DNA of 6,116 bases from an uncultured Actinomycetes bacterium. GTDB taxonomy: Bacteria; Actinomycetota; Actinomycetes; S36-B12. Shown here in pieces: positions 1 to 6,116 of the stretch. The stretch is taken from assembly GCA_937902285.1 (NCBI GenBank), contig CALGTB010000261.1:1-6116 (forward strand), in the 5' to 3' direction. The position numbers and the translations under genes are program-made. The first letter of the stretch is position 1; every line of letters starts with the position of its first letter. The notes under the pieces are model-generated. The model had not been told where the DNA came from. It made no database searches and saw nothing but the letters and a program-made list of their open reading frames with translations.

Positions 1-722
1 AGGGCCGACCTCAGGGTCTTGCGGCGCTGGGCGAAGGCCGCATCGATGACCGCGAAGGTGGCGCTGCGCCCGCTGGTGCTGGCAGGGGGCTCGCGACGCG
101 TCATGCGCACCAGCCCGGAGTCGACGTGGGGAACGGGCCAGAACACCGACGTGCCGACGTTCCCGGCGGCCTCGACGTCGCAGTACCAGCGCGCCTTGAC
201 GCTCGGGACGCCGTAGACGCGGCTGCCGGGGCCGGCGACCAGCCGGTCGGCCACCTCCTTCTGCACCATGACGAGCACGCTGCGCAGCGAAGGGACGCAC
301 TGCAGCAGGTGCAGTACGACCGGGACGCTGACGTTGTAGGGGAGGTTGGCGACGAGCGCCGTTGGCTCGTGCGGGACGGACTCCAGGCGCAGCGCGTCCG
401 CGACGATCACCTCGAGCCGGTCGGCGAACTGCGGCAGGCGCTCGTCCACGGTCGCGGGGAGGCGGCCGGCGAGCAGCGGATCGACCTCGACGGCCACCAC
501 GCGGCGCACGTGCGGCAGCAGGGCCAGGGTGAGGCTTCCGAGGCCCGGGCCCACCTCGATCACGACGTCGTCGGGCTCGAGTCGCGCCGACCGCACGATG
601 CGGCGCACCGTGTTGGGGTCGGTGACGAAGTTCTGCCCCCACCGCTTGGTGGGCCGGATGCCCAGCTCGGTGACGAGAGCCCGGATGTCGCCGCCGCCCA
701 GCAGCGCGGAGTCGGGATCCAT
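1..722 (-). CDS. rsmA: 16S rRNA dimethyladenosine transferase RsmA/KsgA (3' end cut by the window edge)
   Basis: This enzyme uses S-adenosylmethionine to dimethylate two adjacent adenines (A1518 and A1519 in E. coli numbering) in the 3' terminal hairpin of 16S rRNA, a late step of 30S assembly. About 240 residues are visible and the frame runs open off the left edge; the family is usually 270-300 residues, so roughly 30-60 C-terminal residues are missing. Diagnostic motifs appear in order: GQNF (residues 29-32), the SAM-binding EVGPGLGS (56-63), acidic EVD (79-81), the catalytic NLPYN (126-130), VQKEVADRL (153-161), the PVPHVDSG block (196-203) and AFAQRRKTLR (229-238). The ATG at 722-720 shares one base with the tatD stop codon (TGATG). 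No good ribosome binding site precedes it, so translation probably depends on re-initiation after tatD. No truncating mutation is visible in the part present. In related genomes ispE often follows, but this cannot be seen here. Confidence 0.96.
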   Translation of the reverse strand, partial: MDPDSALLGGGDIRALVTELGIRPTKRWGQNFVTDPNTVRRIVRSARLEPDDVVIEVGPGLGSLTLALLPHVRRVVAVEVDPLLAGRLPATVDERLPQFADRLEVIVADALRLESVPHEPTALVANLPYNVSVPVVLHLLQCVPSLRSVLVMVQKEVADRLVAGPGSRVYGVPSVKARWYCDVEAAGNVGTSVFWPVPHVDSGLVRMTRREPPASTSGRSATFAVIDAAFAQRRKTLRSA

Positions 723-1567
723 CACCAGGCGCCGAAGGCCCGCTGGGCGTTGTCGTAGAGGAGGGTGCACAGGGCCGCGTCGTCGACGCCGCGCTGCGCC
801 GCCATGAAGCGCACGGTGTGCGGCATCAGGTAGGAGGCGTTCGGCTTGCCTCTCTGCGGCACGGGCGTGAGGTAGGGCGCGTCGGTCTCGACGAGGAGCA
901 GGGCGTCCGGCACGACGGCGAGTGCCTCGCGCAGCCCGTCGTTCGCCTTGTAGGTGACCGGCCCGGCGAAGGACATGAACCAGCCGTGCTCCGCGCACAC
1001 CCGCGCCATCGCGGCATCGCCGCTGAAGCAGTGGAACACCACCGTCTCGGGGGCGCCCTCGTCCTCGAGCACGGCGATGACGTCGTCATGGGAGTCGCGA
1101 TCGTGGATCACGAGGGCCTTGCCGAGCTCCTTGGCCAGGGCGATGTGCCGGCGGAAGGCGTACTGCTGTGCGGCATGCAGTTCGGGGCCGGTGCGGTAGT
1201 AGTCGAGACCTGTCTCCCCGACCGCGCGCACGACGTCGTCACGTGCGAGGACGGCGATCTCGTCGAGGTCGGCGTCGAGCGCCGCGCGCCCGCGCTCGAC
1301 CTCGATGCGCGCGGCGTCGTTGGGATGGACGGAGACGCCGACCACGACGTCGGGCCTGGTCCGGGCCATCTCGACCGACGCCCGCGCGTACCCCACGTCG
1401 CAGCCGATCTGCACCACCTTGGTGACCCCGACGGCCGCCGCGAGCTCCAGCAGCGCATCGGCGTCGGGGACGTCGTCGCCGTGGAGGTAGCGGTCGTGCA
1501 GGTTGAGATGGGTGTGCGTGTCGATGACGGGCGCCGGCAGCGGCTCCAGGGCCGGCGGGTGGCTCAC
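722..1567 (-). CDS. tatD: TatD family metal-dependent hydrolase (3'-5' DNase-like)
   Basis: The product is a 281-residue amidohydrolase-fold protein of the TatD family, whose characterised members are divalent-metal-dependent nucleases acting on DNA ends and linked to DNA repair. The cellular substrate in actinobacteria is not settled. The metal-site signature is complete: DTHTH (D16, H18, H20), GETGLD (E118), IHDRD (H155), FHCFSG (H179) and VETDAPYLTP (D229). GVSVHPND (77-84) is another conserved family block. The length is close to the usual 260-300. The start is a GTG at 1567-1565 that overlaps the metG stop as GTGA. It was chosen because the protein then begins about 15 residues before the first metal motif, as is typical. 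No strong Shine-Dalgarno sequence lies just upstream, which fits coupling to metG translation. Despite the name, the family is not part of the twin-arginine translocase. The fold and family are certain; the precise biological role is inferred. Confidence 0.95.
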   Translation of the reverse strand: MSHPPALEPLPAPVIDTHTHLNLHDRYLHGDDVPDADALLELAAAVGVTKVVQIGCDVGYARASVEMARTRPDVVVGVSVHPNDAARIEVERGRAALDADLDEIAVLARDDVVRAVGETGLDYYRTGPELHAAQQYAFRRHIALAKELGKALVIHDRDSHDDVIAVLEDEGAPETVVFHCFSGDAAMARVCAEHGWFMSFAGPVTYKANDGLREALAVVPDALLLVETDAPYLTPVPQRGKPNASYLMPHTVRFMAAQRGVDDAALCTLLYDNAQRAFGAW

Positions 1568-3162
1568 GGGGCGTCGTCAAGCCGCGGGAAGAGACCCTCG
1601 CCCTTCACGACGAGCGTCCCGGGCGGCAGCTGGGCCCACTCGCCGACGGTGGCGATGCGCTGCTCGGCCAGGGGCCCGAGGACCGCCTGGGCGCCGAGCT
1701 GCTCCCACAGCGAGGACATCGCCTTGGGCATCACCGGGTTGTAGAGCACGGCGATGGCGCGCAGCGAGTCGCAGATCGTGTAGAGCACCACGCCGAGCCG
1801 GTCGGCGTTCGCCGGATCCTTGGCCAGCACCCAGGGCTCCTGCTCGGTGACGTAGCCGTTCACGCGCTCGACGAAGTCCTTGACGGCAGTGATGCCCGTC
1901 GAGAAGTCGAGTTCGCCCATTGCCCGGTCGGCGGTCGACGCAGCCTCGGCGAGCGCCCGCGCGATCTCGTGCTCGGCCTCGGTGAAGTCGTGCGCGGCCG
2001 GCAGGACGCCGTCGCAGTAGCGGCCGACCATGGCGGTCGCCCGCGACGCGAGGTTGCCCAGGCCGTTGGCCAGCTCGGCGGTGTAGCGGGCGGCCATGTC
2101 CTCCCACGAGAACGACCCGTCCTGGCCGAACTGGATGGCGCGCAGGAAGTGGTAGCGGAAGGCGTCCGAGCCGAAGTGGTCGATGATCTGCTCCGGCGAG
2201 ATGCCCGTGAGCTTCGACTTCGACATCTTCTCGCCGCCGACGAGCAGCCAGCCGTGGGCGAACACCTTGCGCGGCGGCTCGAGGCCCGCCGCCATGAGCA
2301 TGGCGGGCCAGTAGACGGCGTGGAACCGCAGGATGTCCTTGCCCACGAGGTTGACGTCAGGGGGCCAGCACTCAGCGAAGCGCCGGCCGTCGGCCGAGTC
2401 GGGCTCGGCGCCGTAGCCCACGGCGGTGGCGTAGTTGAGCAGCGCGTCGAACCAGACGTAGATGACCTGGTCGTCGTCCCACGGGAGCGGGATCCCCCAG
2501 CTCACGCTGGAGCGCGACATCGAGATGTCGACGAGGCCCTGCCGGATGAACGACATCACCTCGTTGTAGGCGCTGCGCGGCTGGATCGCATCCGGATCGG
2601 CCTCGTAGCGCTCGAGCAGCAGGTCGGAGAACGCCGAGAGCCGGAAGAACCAGTTCTCCTCCTCGAGCTGCTCGACCGGGCGCCCGTGGATGGGGCACAC
2701 CTGCTGGCCCTCGTACTCGCCGGTGCCGTCGAGGAGGTCGCCCGCGAGCTTGAACTCCTCGCAGCCCACGCAGTACGGGCCCTCGTACATCGCCGAGTAG
2801 ACGTAACCGTTGTCGCGCACCGTCTCCCAGAAGCGCTGCACGCGCTCGATGTGCCGCGGCTCGGTCGTGCGGATGAAGTCGTCGTTGGCGGCGTCGATGG
2901 TGCCGAGGACGGGCAGCCAGGCATCCGCCACCAGGCGGTCGACCCACTGCTGCGGAGTCACCCCGCCGGCGTCTGCCGCGCGCTGCACCTTCGTGCCGTG
3001 CTCGTCGACGCCGGTGAGGAACCACACCTGCTCGCCGCGCTGCCGATGCCAGCGCGTGAGGACGTCTCCCGCCGTCGTCGCGTAGGCGTGGCCGATGTGC
3101 GGGGCGTCGTTGACGTAGTAGATCGGCGTCGTGACGTAGAACGCCTTCGCAGCATCGGGCAT
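1564..3162 (-). CDS. metG: methionyl-tRNA synthetase
   Basis: This class I aminoacyl-tRNA synthetase charges tRNA-Met, including the initiator, with methionine in the cytoplasm and is essential. The 532-residue protein carries the class signatures HIGH (22-25) and KMSKS (312-316). It also has FLTGVDEHGTKV (48-59) and the anticodon-domain run from about residue 360, including NGLGNLASR (366-374) and a block near QEPWVLAKD (441-449). Between the Rossmann halves is one zinc knuckle, formed by C131, C134, C156 and H159 (C-x2-C ... C-x2-H), followed by EEENWFFRLS. The protein stops after the helical anticodon-binding domain. It therefore lacks the C-terminal Trbp111-like dimerisation and tRNA-binding domain of E. 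coli MetG, like the compact form known from mycobacteria. The ATG at 3162 is supported by AGGA at 3173-3170, seven bases upstream and overlapping the rsmI stop. Its own stop overlaps the tatD start. Confidence 0.98.
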   Translation of the reverse strand: MPDAAKAFYVTTPIYYVNDAPHIGHAYATTAGDVLTRWHRQRGEQVWFLTGVDEHGTKVQRAADAGGVTPQQWVDRLVADAWLPVLGTIDAANDDFIRTTEPRHIERVQRFWETVRDNGYVYSAMYEGPYCVGCEEFKLAGDLLDGTGEYEGQQVCPIHGRPVEQLEEENWFFRLSAFSDLLLERYEADPDAIQPRSAYNEVMSFIRQGLVDISMSRSSVSWGIPLPWDDDQVIYVWFDALLNYATAVGYGAEPDSADGRRFAECWPPDVNLVGKDILRFHAVYWPAMLMAAGLEPPRKVFAHGWLLVGGEKMSKSKLTGISPEQIIDHFGSDAFRYHFLRAIQFGQDGSFSWEDMAARYTAELANGLGNLASRATAMVGRYCDGVLPAAHDFTEAEHEIARALAEAASTADRAMGELDFSTGITAVKDFVERVNGYVTEQEPWVLAKDPANADRLGVVLYTICDSLRAIAVLYNPVMPKAMSSLWEQLGAQAVLGPLAEQRIATVGEWAQLPPGTLVVKGEGLFPRLDDAP

Positions 3163-3169
3163 GCGTCGA

Positions 3170-3173
3170 TCCT
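3170..3173 (-). promoter_or_regulatory. ribosome binding site of metG, overlapping the rsmI stop codon
   Basis: AGGA on the minus strand lies seven bases before the metG ATG. Its first two bases are part of the TAG stop of rsmI (3174-3172). A ribosome terminating on rsmI would therefore sit directly on the metG initiation site, which suggests coupled translation. The coupling is inference; the overlap is read directly. Confidence 0.7.
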
Positions 3174-4032
3174 ACGGGCGCGCCGGCTTCGCCCTCACGA
3201 CTGCGTCGTAGACCTCGCGGCGCGGCACGCCCGCGAGCCGGGCGACATCGGCGATGGCCTCCTTGCGCGTGAGCCCGTCGGTCTCGGCCGCCTCCACCGC
3301 GGCGACCCAGCCGTGCTCGTCCTCCAGGCCCGCCGCCCGTCGGCGCTCGGCGGGGTCGGCACCGGCCACGACGACCGTGATCTCGCCGCGCACGCCGTCG
3401 GCCGCCCAGTCGGCGAGGTCGGCCAGCGTGCCGCGCCGCACCTCCTCGTAGGTCTTCGTCAGCTCGCGGCACACGGCCGCGGAACGACCCGGCCCCAGCC
3501 CGTCGGCGAGGGCGGCGAGCATGACGGCCAGCCGATGCGGCGCCTCGAAGAACACCATCGTGCGCGGCTCGGATGCCAGCTCGGCGAGCCGGGTGGCGCG
3601 CTCCCCCGCCTTGCGCGGCAGGAAGCCCTCGAAGCAGAAGCGGTCGACGGGCAGTCCGGAGACCGCGACCGCCGACAGGACCGCCGACGGCCCGGGCAGC
3701 ACGGTGACCCTGATGCCCCGCTCGACGGCCAGCGCGACCAGCCGGTAGCCCGGGTCGCTCACCGTGGGCATGCCGGCGTCGGACACCACGAGCACCACCG
3801 CGCCCTCGGCCGCGCGGCCGACCAGCTCCTCGGAGCGCTCGCGCTCGATCGCGTCGTAGAAGGAGGTGATGCGGCCCGTCGGGGTGATGGCGAGGTCCGA
3901 CAGCAGCCGGCGAAGCCGGCGGGTGTCCTCGGCGGCGATCACGTCGGCGGTCGCCAGCGCATCGCGCAGGCGGTCGGACGCATCCCCGGGATTGCCCAGG
4001 GGCGTGGCGGCGAGAACGATGCTGCCCGCCAC
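3172..4032 (-). CDS. rsmI: 16S rRNA (cytidine-1402-2'-O)-methyltransferase RsmI
   Basis: The product 2'-O-methylates C1402 in the ribosomal P site of 16S rRNA, where in E. coli it acts with RsmH to tune decoding fidelity. It has the tetrapyrrole-methylase (class III) fold. Family motifs, numbered from the GTG at 4032, are ATPLGN (9-14), AEDTR (34-38), SDAGMPTVSDPGY (84-96), the SAM-loop LPGPSA (112-117), GFLPRK (136-141), FFEAPHR (161-167), CRELTKTYEEV (188-198) and GEITVVV (216-222). A helical C-terminal domain follows. This start gives 286 residues, the normal family length, beginning MAGSIVLAATPLGN like homologues. It has GGAAGG seven bases upstream. A second in-frame GTG at 4047-4045 would add five residues and has AGGA at the same spacing, so it remains possible. 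The frame stays open to 4269, but that would overlap the mannosyltransferase and resembles no homologue. It is the first gene of the minus-strand operon. Confidence 0.95.
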   Translation of the reverse strand: MAGSIVLAATPLGNPGDASDRLRDALATADVIAAEDTRRLRRLLSDLAITPTGRITSFYDAIERERSEELVGRAAEGAVVLVVSDAGMPTVSDPGYRLVALAVERGIRVTVLPGPSAVLSAVAVSGLPVDRFCFEGFLPRKAGERATRLAELASEPRTMVFFEAPHRLAVMLAALADGLGPGRSAAVCRELTKTYEEVRRGTLADLADWAADGVRGEITVVVAGADPAERRRAAGLEDEHGWVAAVEAAETDGLTRKEAIADVARLAGVPRREVYDAVVRAKPARP

Positions 4033-4039
4033 CGCCCCG

Positions 4040-4058
4040 CCTTCCACCGCCCCATCCT
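4040..4058 (-). promoter_or_regulatory. two tandem ribosome binding sites for alternative rsmI starts
   Basis: On the minus strand AGGA (4058-4055) lies seven bases before GTG 4047-4045. GGAAGG (4045-4040) lies seven bases before GTG 4032-4030. Both GTGs are in the rsmI frame, 15 bases apart. The downstream one matches the usual N-terminus of RsmI proteins and was chosen. The sequence alone does not exclude use of the upstream one. Confidence 0.45.
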
Positions 4059-4069
4059 GACAGCGCGCA

Positions 4070-4075
4070 TACGAT
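4070..4075 (+). promoter_or_regulatory. putative -10 element for a leaderless mannosyltransferase transcript
   Basis: TACGAT matches the actinobacterial TANNNT -10 consensus and ends six bases before the GTG start codon at 4082. With the usual 6-8 base distance from -10 to transcription start, the RNA would begin at or next to the GTG. That describes a leaderless mRNA, which is common in actinobacteria. No Shine-Dalgarno sequence precedes the GTG, which fits. No convincing -35 hexamer is seen at 16-18 bases. The promoter assignment is inference from motif and spacing. Confidence 0.5.
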
Positions 4076-4081
4076 GACGCC

Positions 4082-5677
4082 GTGACCGGGACCTCCACGC
4101 GCGCGCCCGCGCTGCCGGCTCCGCCCAGCCGCGACGTCGCGTCGCTGCCGAGGCGGCTGTTCACCCCGCTGCCGTCGTCGGGACTGCGGGGGTGGATCGG
4201 CCCGATCATCGTCATGGTCATCGGCGGCCTCCTGCGGTTCGTCAACCTCGGCCAGCCCAACGCGATCATCTTCGACGAGACGTACTACCCGAAGGACGCG
4301 CTGTCGCTGCTGCGCTTCGGCTATGAGCGGCAGCTGGTCGAGGGCGCCAATGACCTCATCCTCGCCTCGGACGGCAACTGGCGGACCCTCGACGTCTTCA
4401 CGGAGACGGCTGCCTTCGTCGTCCATCCCCCGCTGGGCAAGTGGACCATCGCCGTCGGCGAGTACCTGTTCGGCATGACGCCGTTCGGCTGGCGGTTCGC
4501 CGTCGCCGTGCTGGGCACCCTGTCGATCCTCATGGTCGCGCGGATCACCCGCCGGCTCACCCGCTCCGACCTCATCGGCACCCTCGCCGGACTGCTGCTG
4601 GCCGTCGAGGGCATGCACCTCGTGCTCAGCCGCACCGGCCTGCTCGACCTCATCCTCATGTTCTGGGTGCTGGCTGCCTTCGGCCTGCTGCTGCTCGACC
4701 GTGATCGCACCCGGCGGCTCCTCGCCGAGCGCGTGAGCCGGGACGGCATCGACGCCATGGCGACGGAGTGGGGGCCGCGGCTGGGCCTGCGCCCCTACCG
4801 CTGGGCCGCCGCCGTCGCGCTCGGCCTGGCCTGCAGCGTCAAGTGGTCGGGCCTGTGGTTCCTGGCGTTCTTCGCGATCATGAGCGTCGTCTGGGACATC
4901 TCCGCGCGCCGCGCTGTGGGAGTCCGGAGGCCGTGGGTCGCCACGATCCTCCGTGACGCGCCCGTCGCGGCCGTGTCGATGGTGGCCATCGCCGCCGTGG
5001 TCTACCTCGCCAGCTGGTCGGGCTGGCTGCTCACCGACGGCGGCTACGACCGTGCGTGGGCGGCAGGCCAGCCTCCGTCGTTCATCCCCTCGGCGCTCAG
5101 GTCGCTGATCCACTACCACGGTCAGGCGTGGAACTTCCATGTCGGACTCGACTCCGGGCACTCCTACGACAGCAACGCCCTGTCCTGGCCCTTCATGACG
5201 CGGCCGACCGCCCTCTACTGGGACGCGATCAAGGACGGCAGCCGCGGCTGCCCCACCGACAACTGCGCGGCCGAGGTGCTCGCGCTCGGCAACCCCATCA
5301 TCTGGTGGGCGGCAGTCTTCGCCCTCATCCACCAGGTCTGGCGCTGGCTCGGGCGGCGCGACTGGCGGTCCGGCGCCGTCCTCGTGGGCGTGGCGGCCGG
5401 CTGGGTCCCGTGGCTGATCTACCTCGACCGGACGATCTTCACCTTCTACACCGTCGTGTACGTCCCGTTCGTGGTCATGGCGCTGTCGATGAGCCTGGGC
5501 ACGGTGCTCGGGCCGTCAACCGCGTCGGCGAAGCGCCGGCGTGACGGATCGATCGCCGTGGGACTGTTCCTGCTCGTCGTGATCGCCGCCGCCTGGTGGT
5601 TCTACCCGATCTGGACCGGCGAGGTGATCCCGTACGAGTCGTGGCGGCTGCGCATGTGGATGCCGACATGGACGTGA
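4082..5677 (+). CDS. polyprenyl-phosphate-mannose--protein O-mannosyltransferase (PMT, GT39)
   Basis: This membrane glycosyltransferase transfers mannose from polyprenyl-phosphate-mannose to serine or threonine of proteins leaving the cell, as shown for mycobacterial and corynebacterial homologues (Rv1002c type). The 531-residue protein starts with a cytoplasmic Pro-rich tail (about 1-37). The first membrane segment follows (about 38-56), then the first outer loop with the catalytic-type acidic pair D65-E66 in FDETYYPKDA and the HPPLGKW motif (115-121). Further hydrophobic segments lie near 138-155, 165-182, 186-206, 241-270, 293-313, 405-420, 430-447, 453-475 and 490-508. The large outer loop between about 315 and 403 holds SYDSNALSWP (361-370) and a cysteine pair, C390 and C395, possibly a disulfide. 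The C-terminal WxxRMWMPTW block (521-530) is characteristic of the family. The start is a GTG without a ribosome binding site, preceded by a -10-like TACGAT. The substrates of this particular enzyme are unknown. Confidence 0.95.
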   Translation: MTGTSTRAPALPAPPSRDVASLPRRLFTPLPSSGLRGWIGPIIVMVIGGLLRFVNLGQPNAIIFDETYYPKDALSLLRFGYERQLVEGANDLILASDGNWRTLDVFTETAAFVVHPPLGKWTIAVGEYLFGMTPFGWRFAVAVLGTLSILMVARITRRLTRSDLIGTLAGLLLAVEGMHLVLSRTGLLDLILMFWVLAAFGLLLLDRDRTRRLLAERVSRDGIDAMATEWGPRLGLRPYRWAAAVALGLACSVKWSGLWFLAFFAIMSVVWDISARRAVGVRRPWVATILRDAPVAAVSMVAIAAVVYLASWSGWLLTDGGYDRAWAAGQPPSFIPSALRSLIHYHGQAWNFHVGLDSGHSYDSNALSWPFMTRPTALYWDAIKDGSRGCPTDNCAAEVLALGNPIIWWAAVFALIHQVWRWLGRRDWRSGAVLVGVAAGWVPWLIYLDRTIFTFYTVVYVPFVVMALSMSLGTVLGPSTASAKRRRDGSIAVGLFLLVVIAAAWWFYPIWTGEVIPYESWRLRMWMPTWT

Positions 5678-6116
5678 CCGGTCCCATGAGGCTCGTGGCA
5701 CCGTCCGCCTCGCACCTGCCCCGCTACCTCGCGGCCGCCGAACGTGGCTGGTCGTCGCAGTCGGCCTCGATGGACCCCGTGTCGTCCGCCGAGGAGGGCG
5801 CCCTCATCAACCGCGACCCCGTCGACTTCATCGACGCGCTCAACGACCCCCTGCACCACGGGGAGCCCGTCACCCTGCCGAGCGGCGAGCAGGTGCCACG
5901 CCTGCCGAGCGTGCGGCGCTGGATGTGGGACGGCGACTACTGCGGGGCCATCAGCCTGCGCTGGCAGGAGGGGACCATGGACCTGCCGCCGCACTGCCTC
6001 GGCCACATCGGGTACGCGGTGGTGCCCTGGAAGCGACGGCTGGGCTACGCCACCTCCGCACTGGCCCAGATGCTCGTCATCGCCCGCGAGCGCGGCATGC
6101 CCTACGTCGACATCGT
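5668..6116 (+). CDS. GNAT family N-acetyltransferase (3' end cut by the window edge)
   Basis: About 149 residues are visible and the frame is open at the right edge. The C-terminal part seen here has the start of a GNAT fold. A strand pair occurs around WMWDGDYCGAISLRW, then HIGYAVVPWKRR, and then RRLGYAT, which fits the acetyl-CoA pyrophosphate-binding R/Q-x-x-G-x-G/A motif and is followed by a helix (ALAQMLVIARERG). The arrangement resembles the group of predicted acetyltransferases with an about 90-residue N-terminal region (COG3981-like, by recollection). No substrate can be assigned. The ATG at 5668 overlaps the end of the mannosyltransferase gene by 10 bases and has only a weak GGA upstream. 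GTG 5674 (GTGA overlap) and ATG 5686 (8-base gap, giving MRLVAPS as N-terminus) are in-frame alternatives. The overlap suggests co-transcription with the mannosyltransferase, but a functional link is not shown. Confidence 0.82.
   Translation, partial: MDVTGPMRLVAPSASHLPRYLAAAERGWSSQSASMDPVSSAEEGALINRDPVDFIDALNDPLHHGEPVTLPSGEQVPRLPSVRRWMWDGDYCGAISLRWQEGTMDLPPHCLGHIGYAVVPWKRRLGYATSALAQMLVIARERGMPYVDI

Larger units (their letters stand above)
4033..4081. other. short divergent intergenic region between rsmI and the mannosyltransferase gene
   Basis: This 49-bp spacer must carry the 5' signals of both divergent units unless they lie inside the neighbouring genes. It contains the plus-strand TACGAT and the rsmI ribosome binding sites. 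On the minus strand, CATCGT (4078-4073) overlaps the same bases and has the A2 and T6 of a -10 hexamer, with no clear -35; it is only a weak candidate promoter for rsmI. No operator-like inverted repeat was recognised. Confidence 0.5.

Noticed and set aside
818..1744. 308-codon open frame on the plus strand opposite tatD
   Set aside because: It is a high-G+C shadow of tatD, with no ribosome binding site or domain and composition unlike a real protein.
3906..3920. Perfect GCCGGC repeat with a 3-base spacer, able to form a hairpin
   Set aside because: It lies inside rsmI coding sequence, has no T-run and encodes an Arg/Leu-rich stretch of the protein. Such short G+C palindromes are expected by chance here.
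1969..4077. 702-codon open frame on the plus strand opposite metG and rsmI
   Set aside because: It is antisense to two genes with complete family motifs. Its translation is rich in Arg, Ala, Gly, Val and His with no recognisable domain. Long antisense open frames are normal at this G+C content because stop codons are rare.
4097..4112. Alternating CG run resembling Z-DNA or a simple repeat
   Set aside because: It is short and lies within the 5' coding part of the mannosyltransferase gene, where it encodes an Arg-Ala-Pro-Ala stretch. Nothing beyond codon bias is needed to explain it.
4033..4269. Longer N-terminus for rsmI (start at 4269)
   Set aside because: The added 79 residues have no match to the family start and would overlap the mannosyltransferase coding sequence by 188 bases. 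Much better GTG starts with ribosome binding sites exist at 4047 and 4032.
2372..5332. 986-codon open frame on the minus strand spanning the mannosyltransferase, rsmI and part of metG
   Set aside because: It crosses the divergent promoter region and overlaps three confirmed genes in other frames. Its composition is low-complexity Arg/Ala/Gly without motifs.
1..6116. Search for RNA genes, CRISPR repeats, insertion sequences, attachment sites or defence-like genes
   Set aside because: Coding genes fill the window except for 49 bases. No repeat arrays, terminal inverted repeats, transposase motifs or tRNA-like folds were recognised by eye.

Overview
The window is about 70% G+C with strong G/C preference at third codon positions. 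It looks like chromosomal housekeeping DNA from an actinobacterium. The gene order (rsmI divergent from a protein O-mannosyltransferase, followed by metG, tatD and rsmA/ksgA) matches a known actinobacterial neighbourhood, and the protein sequences suggest Micrococcales. That placement below phylum level is inference from sequence flavour, not a computed result.

Layout. Positions 1-4032 carry four genes on the minus strand, transcribed right to left: rsmI (4032-3172), metG (3162-1564), tatD (1567-722) and rsmA (722 to beyond position 1, so its 3' end is missing). They are packed as one apparent operon: a 9-bp gap between rsmI and metG, a 4-bp GTGA overlap between metG and tatD, and a 1-bp TGATG overlap between tatD and rsmA. 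A 49-bp spacer (4033-4081) holds the start region and separates this unit from the plus-strand genes. On the plus strand lie a multi-pass protein O-mannosyltransferase (4082-5677) and, overlapping its end, a GNAT-type acetyltransferase (from about 5668) that runs off the right edge.

The minus-strand operon serves translation. RsmI and RsmA both methylate 16S rRNA near the decoding centre, and MetRS charges initiator and elongator tRNA-Met. TatD is a metal-dependent nuclease that travels with them by conserved synteny. The plus-strand unit serves the cell envelope: the mannosyltransferase glycosylates exported proteins from polyprenyl-phosphate-mannose. The acetyltransferase has no assignable substrate.

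Coding density is near total. The only non-coding stretch is the 49-bp spacer, and no stretch over 300 bases lacks a gene. I saw no RNA gene, mobile element, CRISPR array, prophage or attachment site. I did not find an undescribed system. The points most worth a second look are the leaderless-type promoter of the mannosyltransferase, the tandem start sites of rsmI, the absence of an rpfB gene between tatD and rsmA, and the unassigned acetyltransferase.
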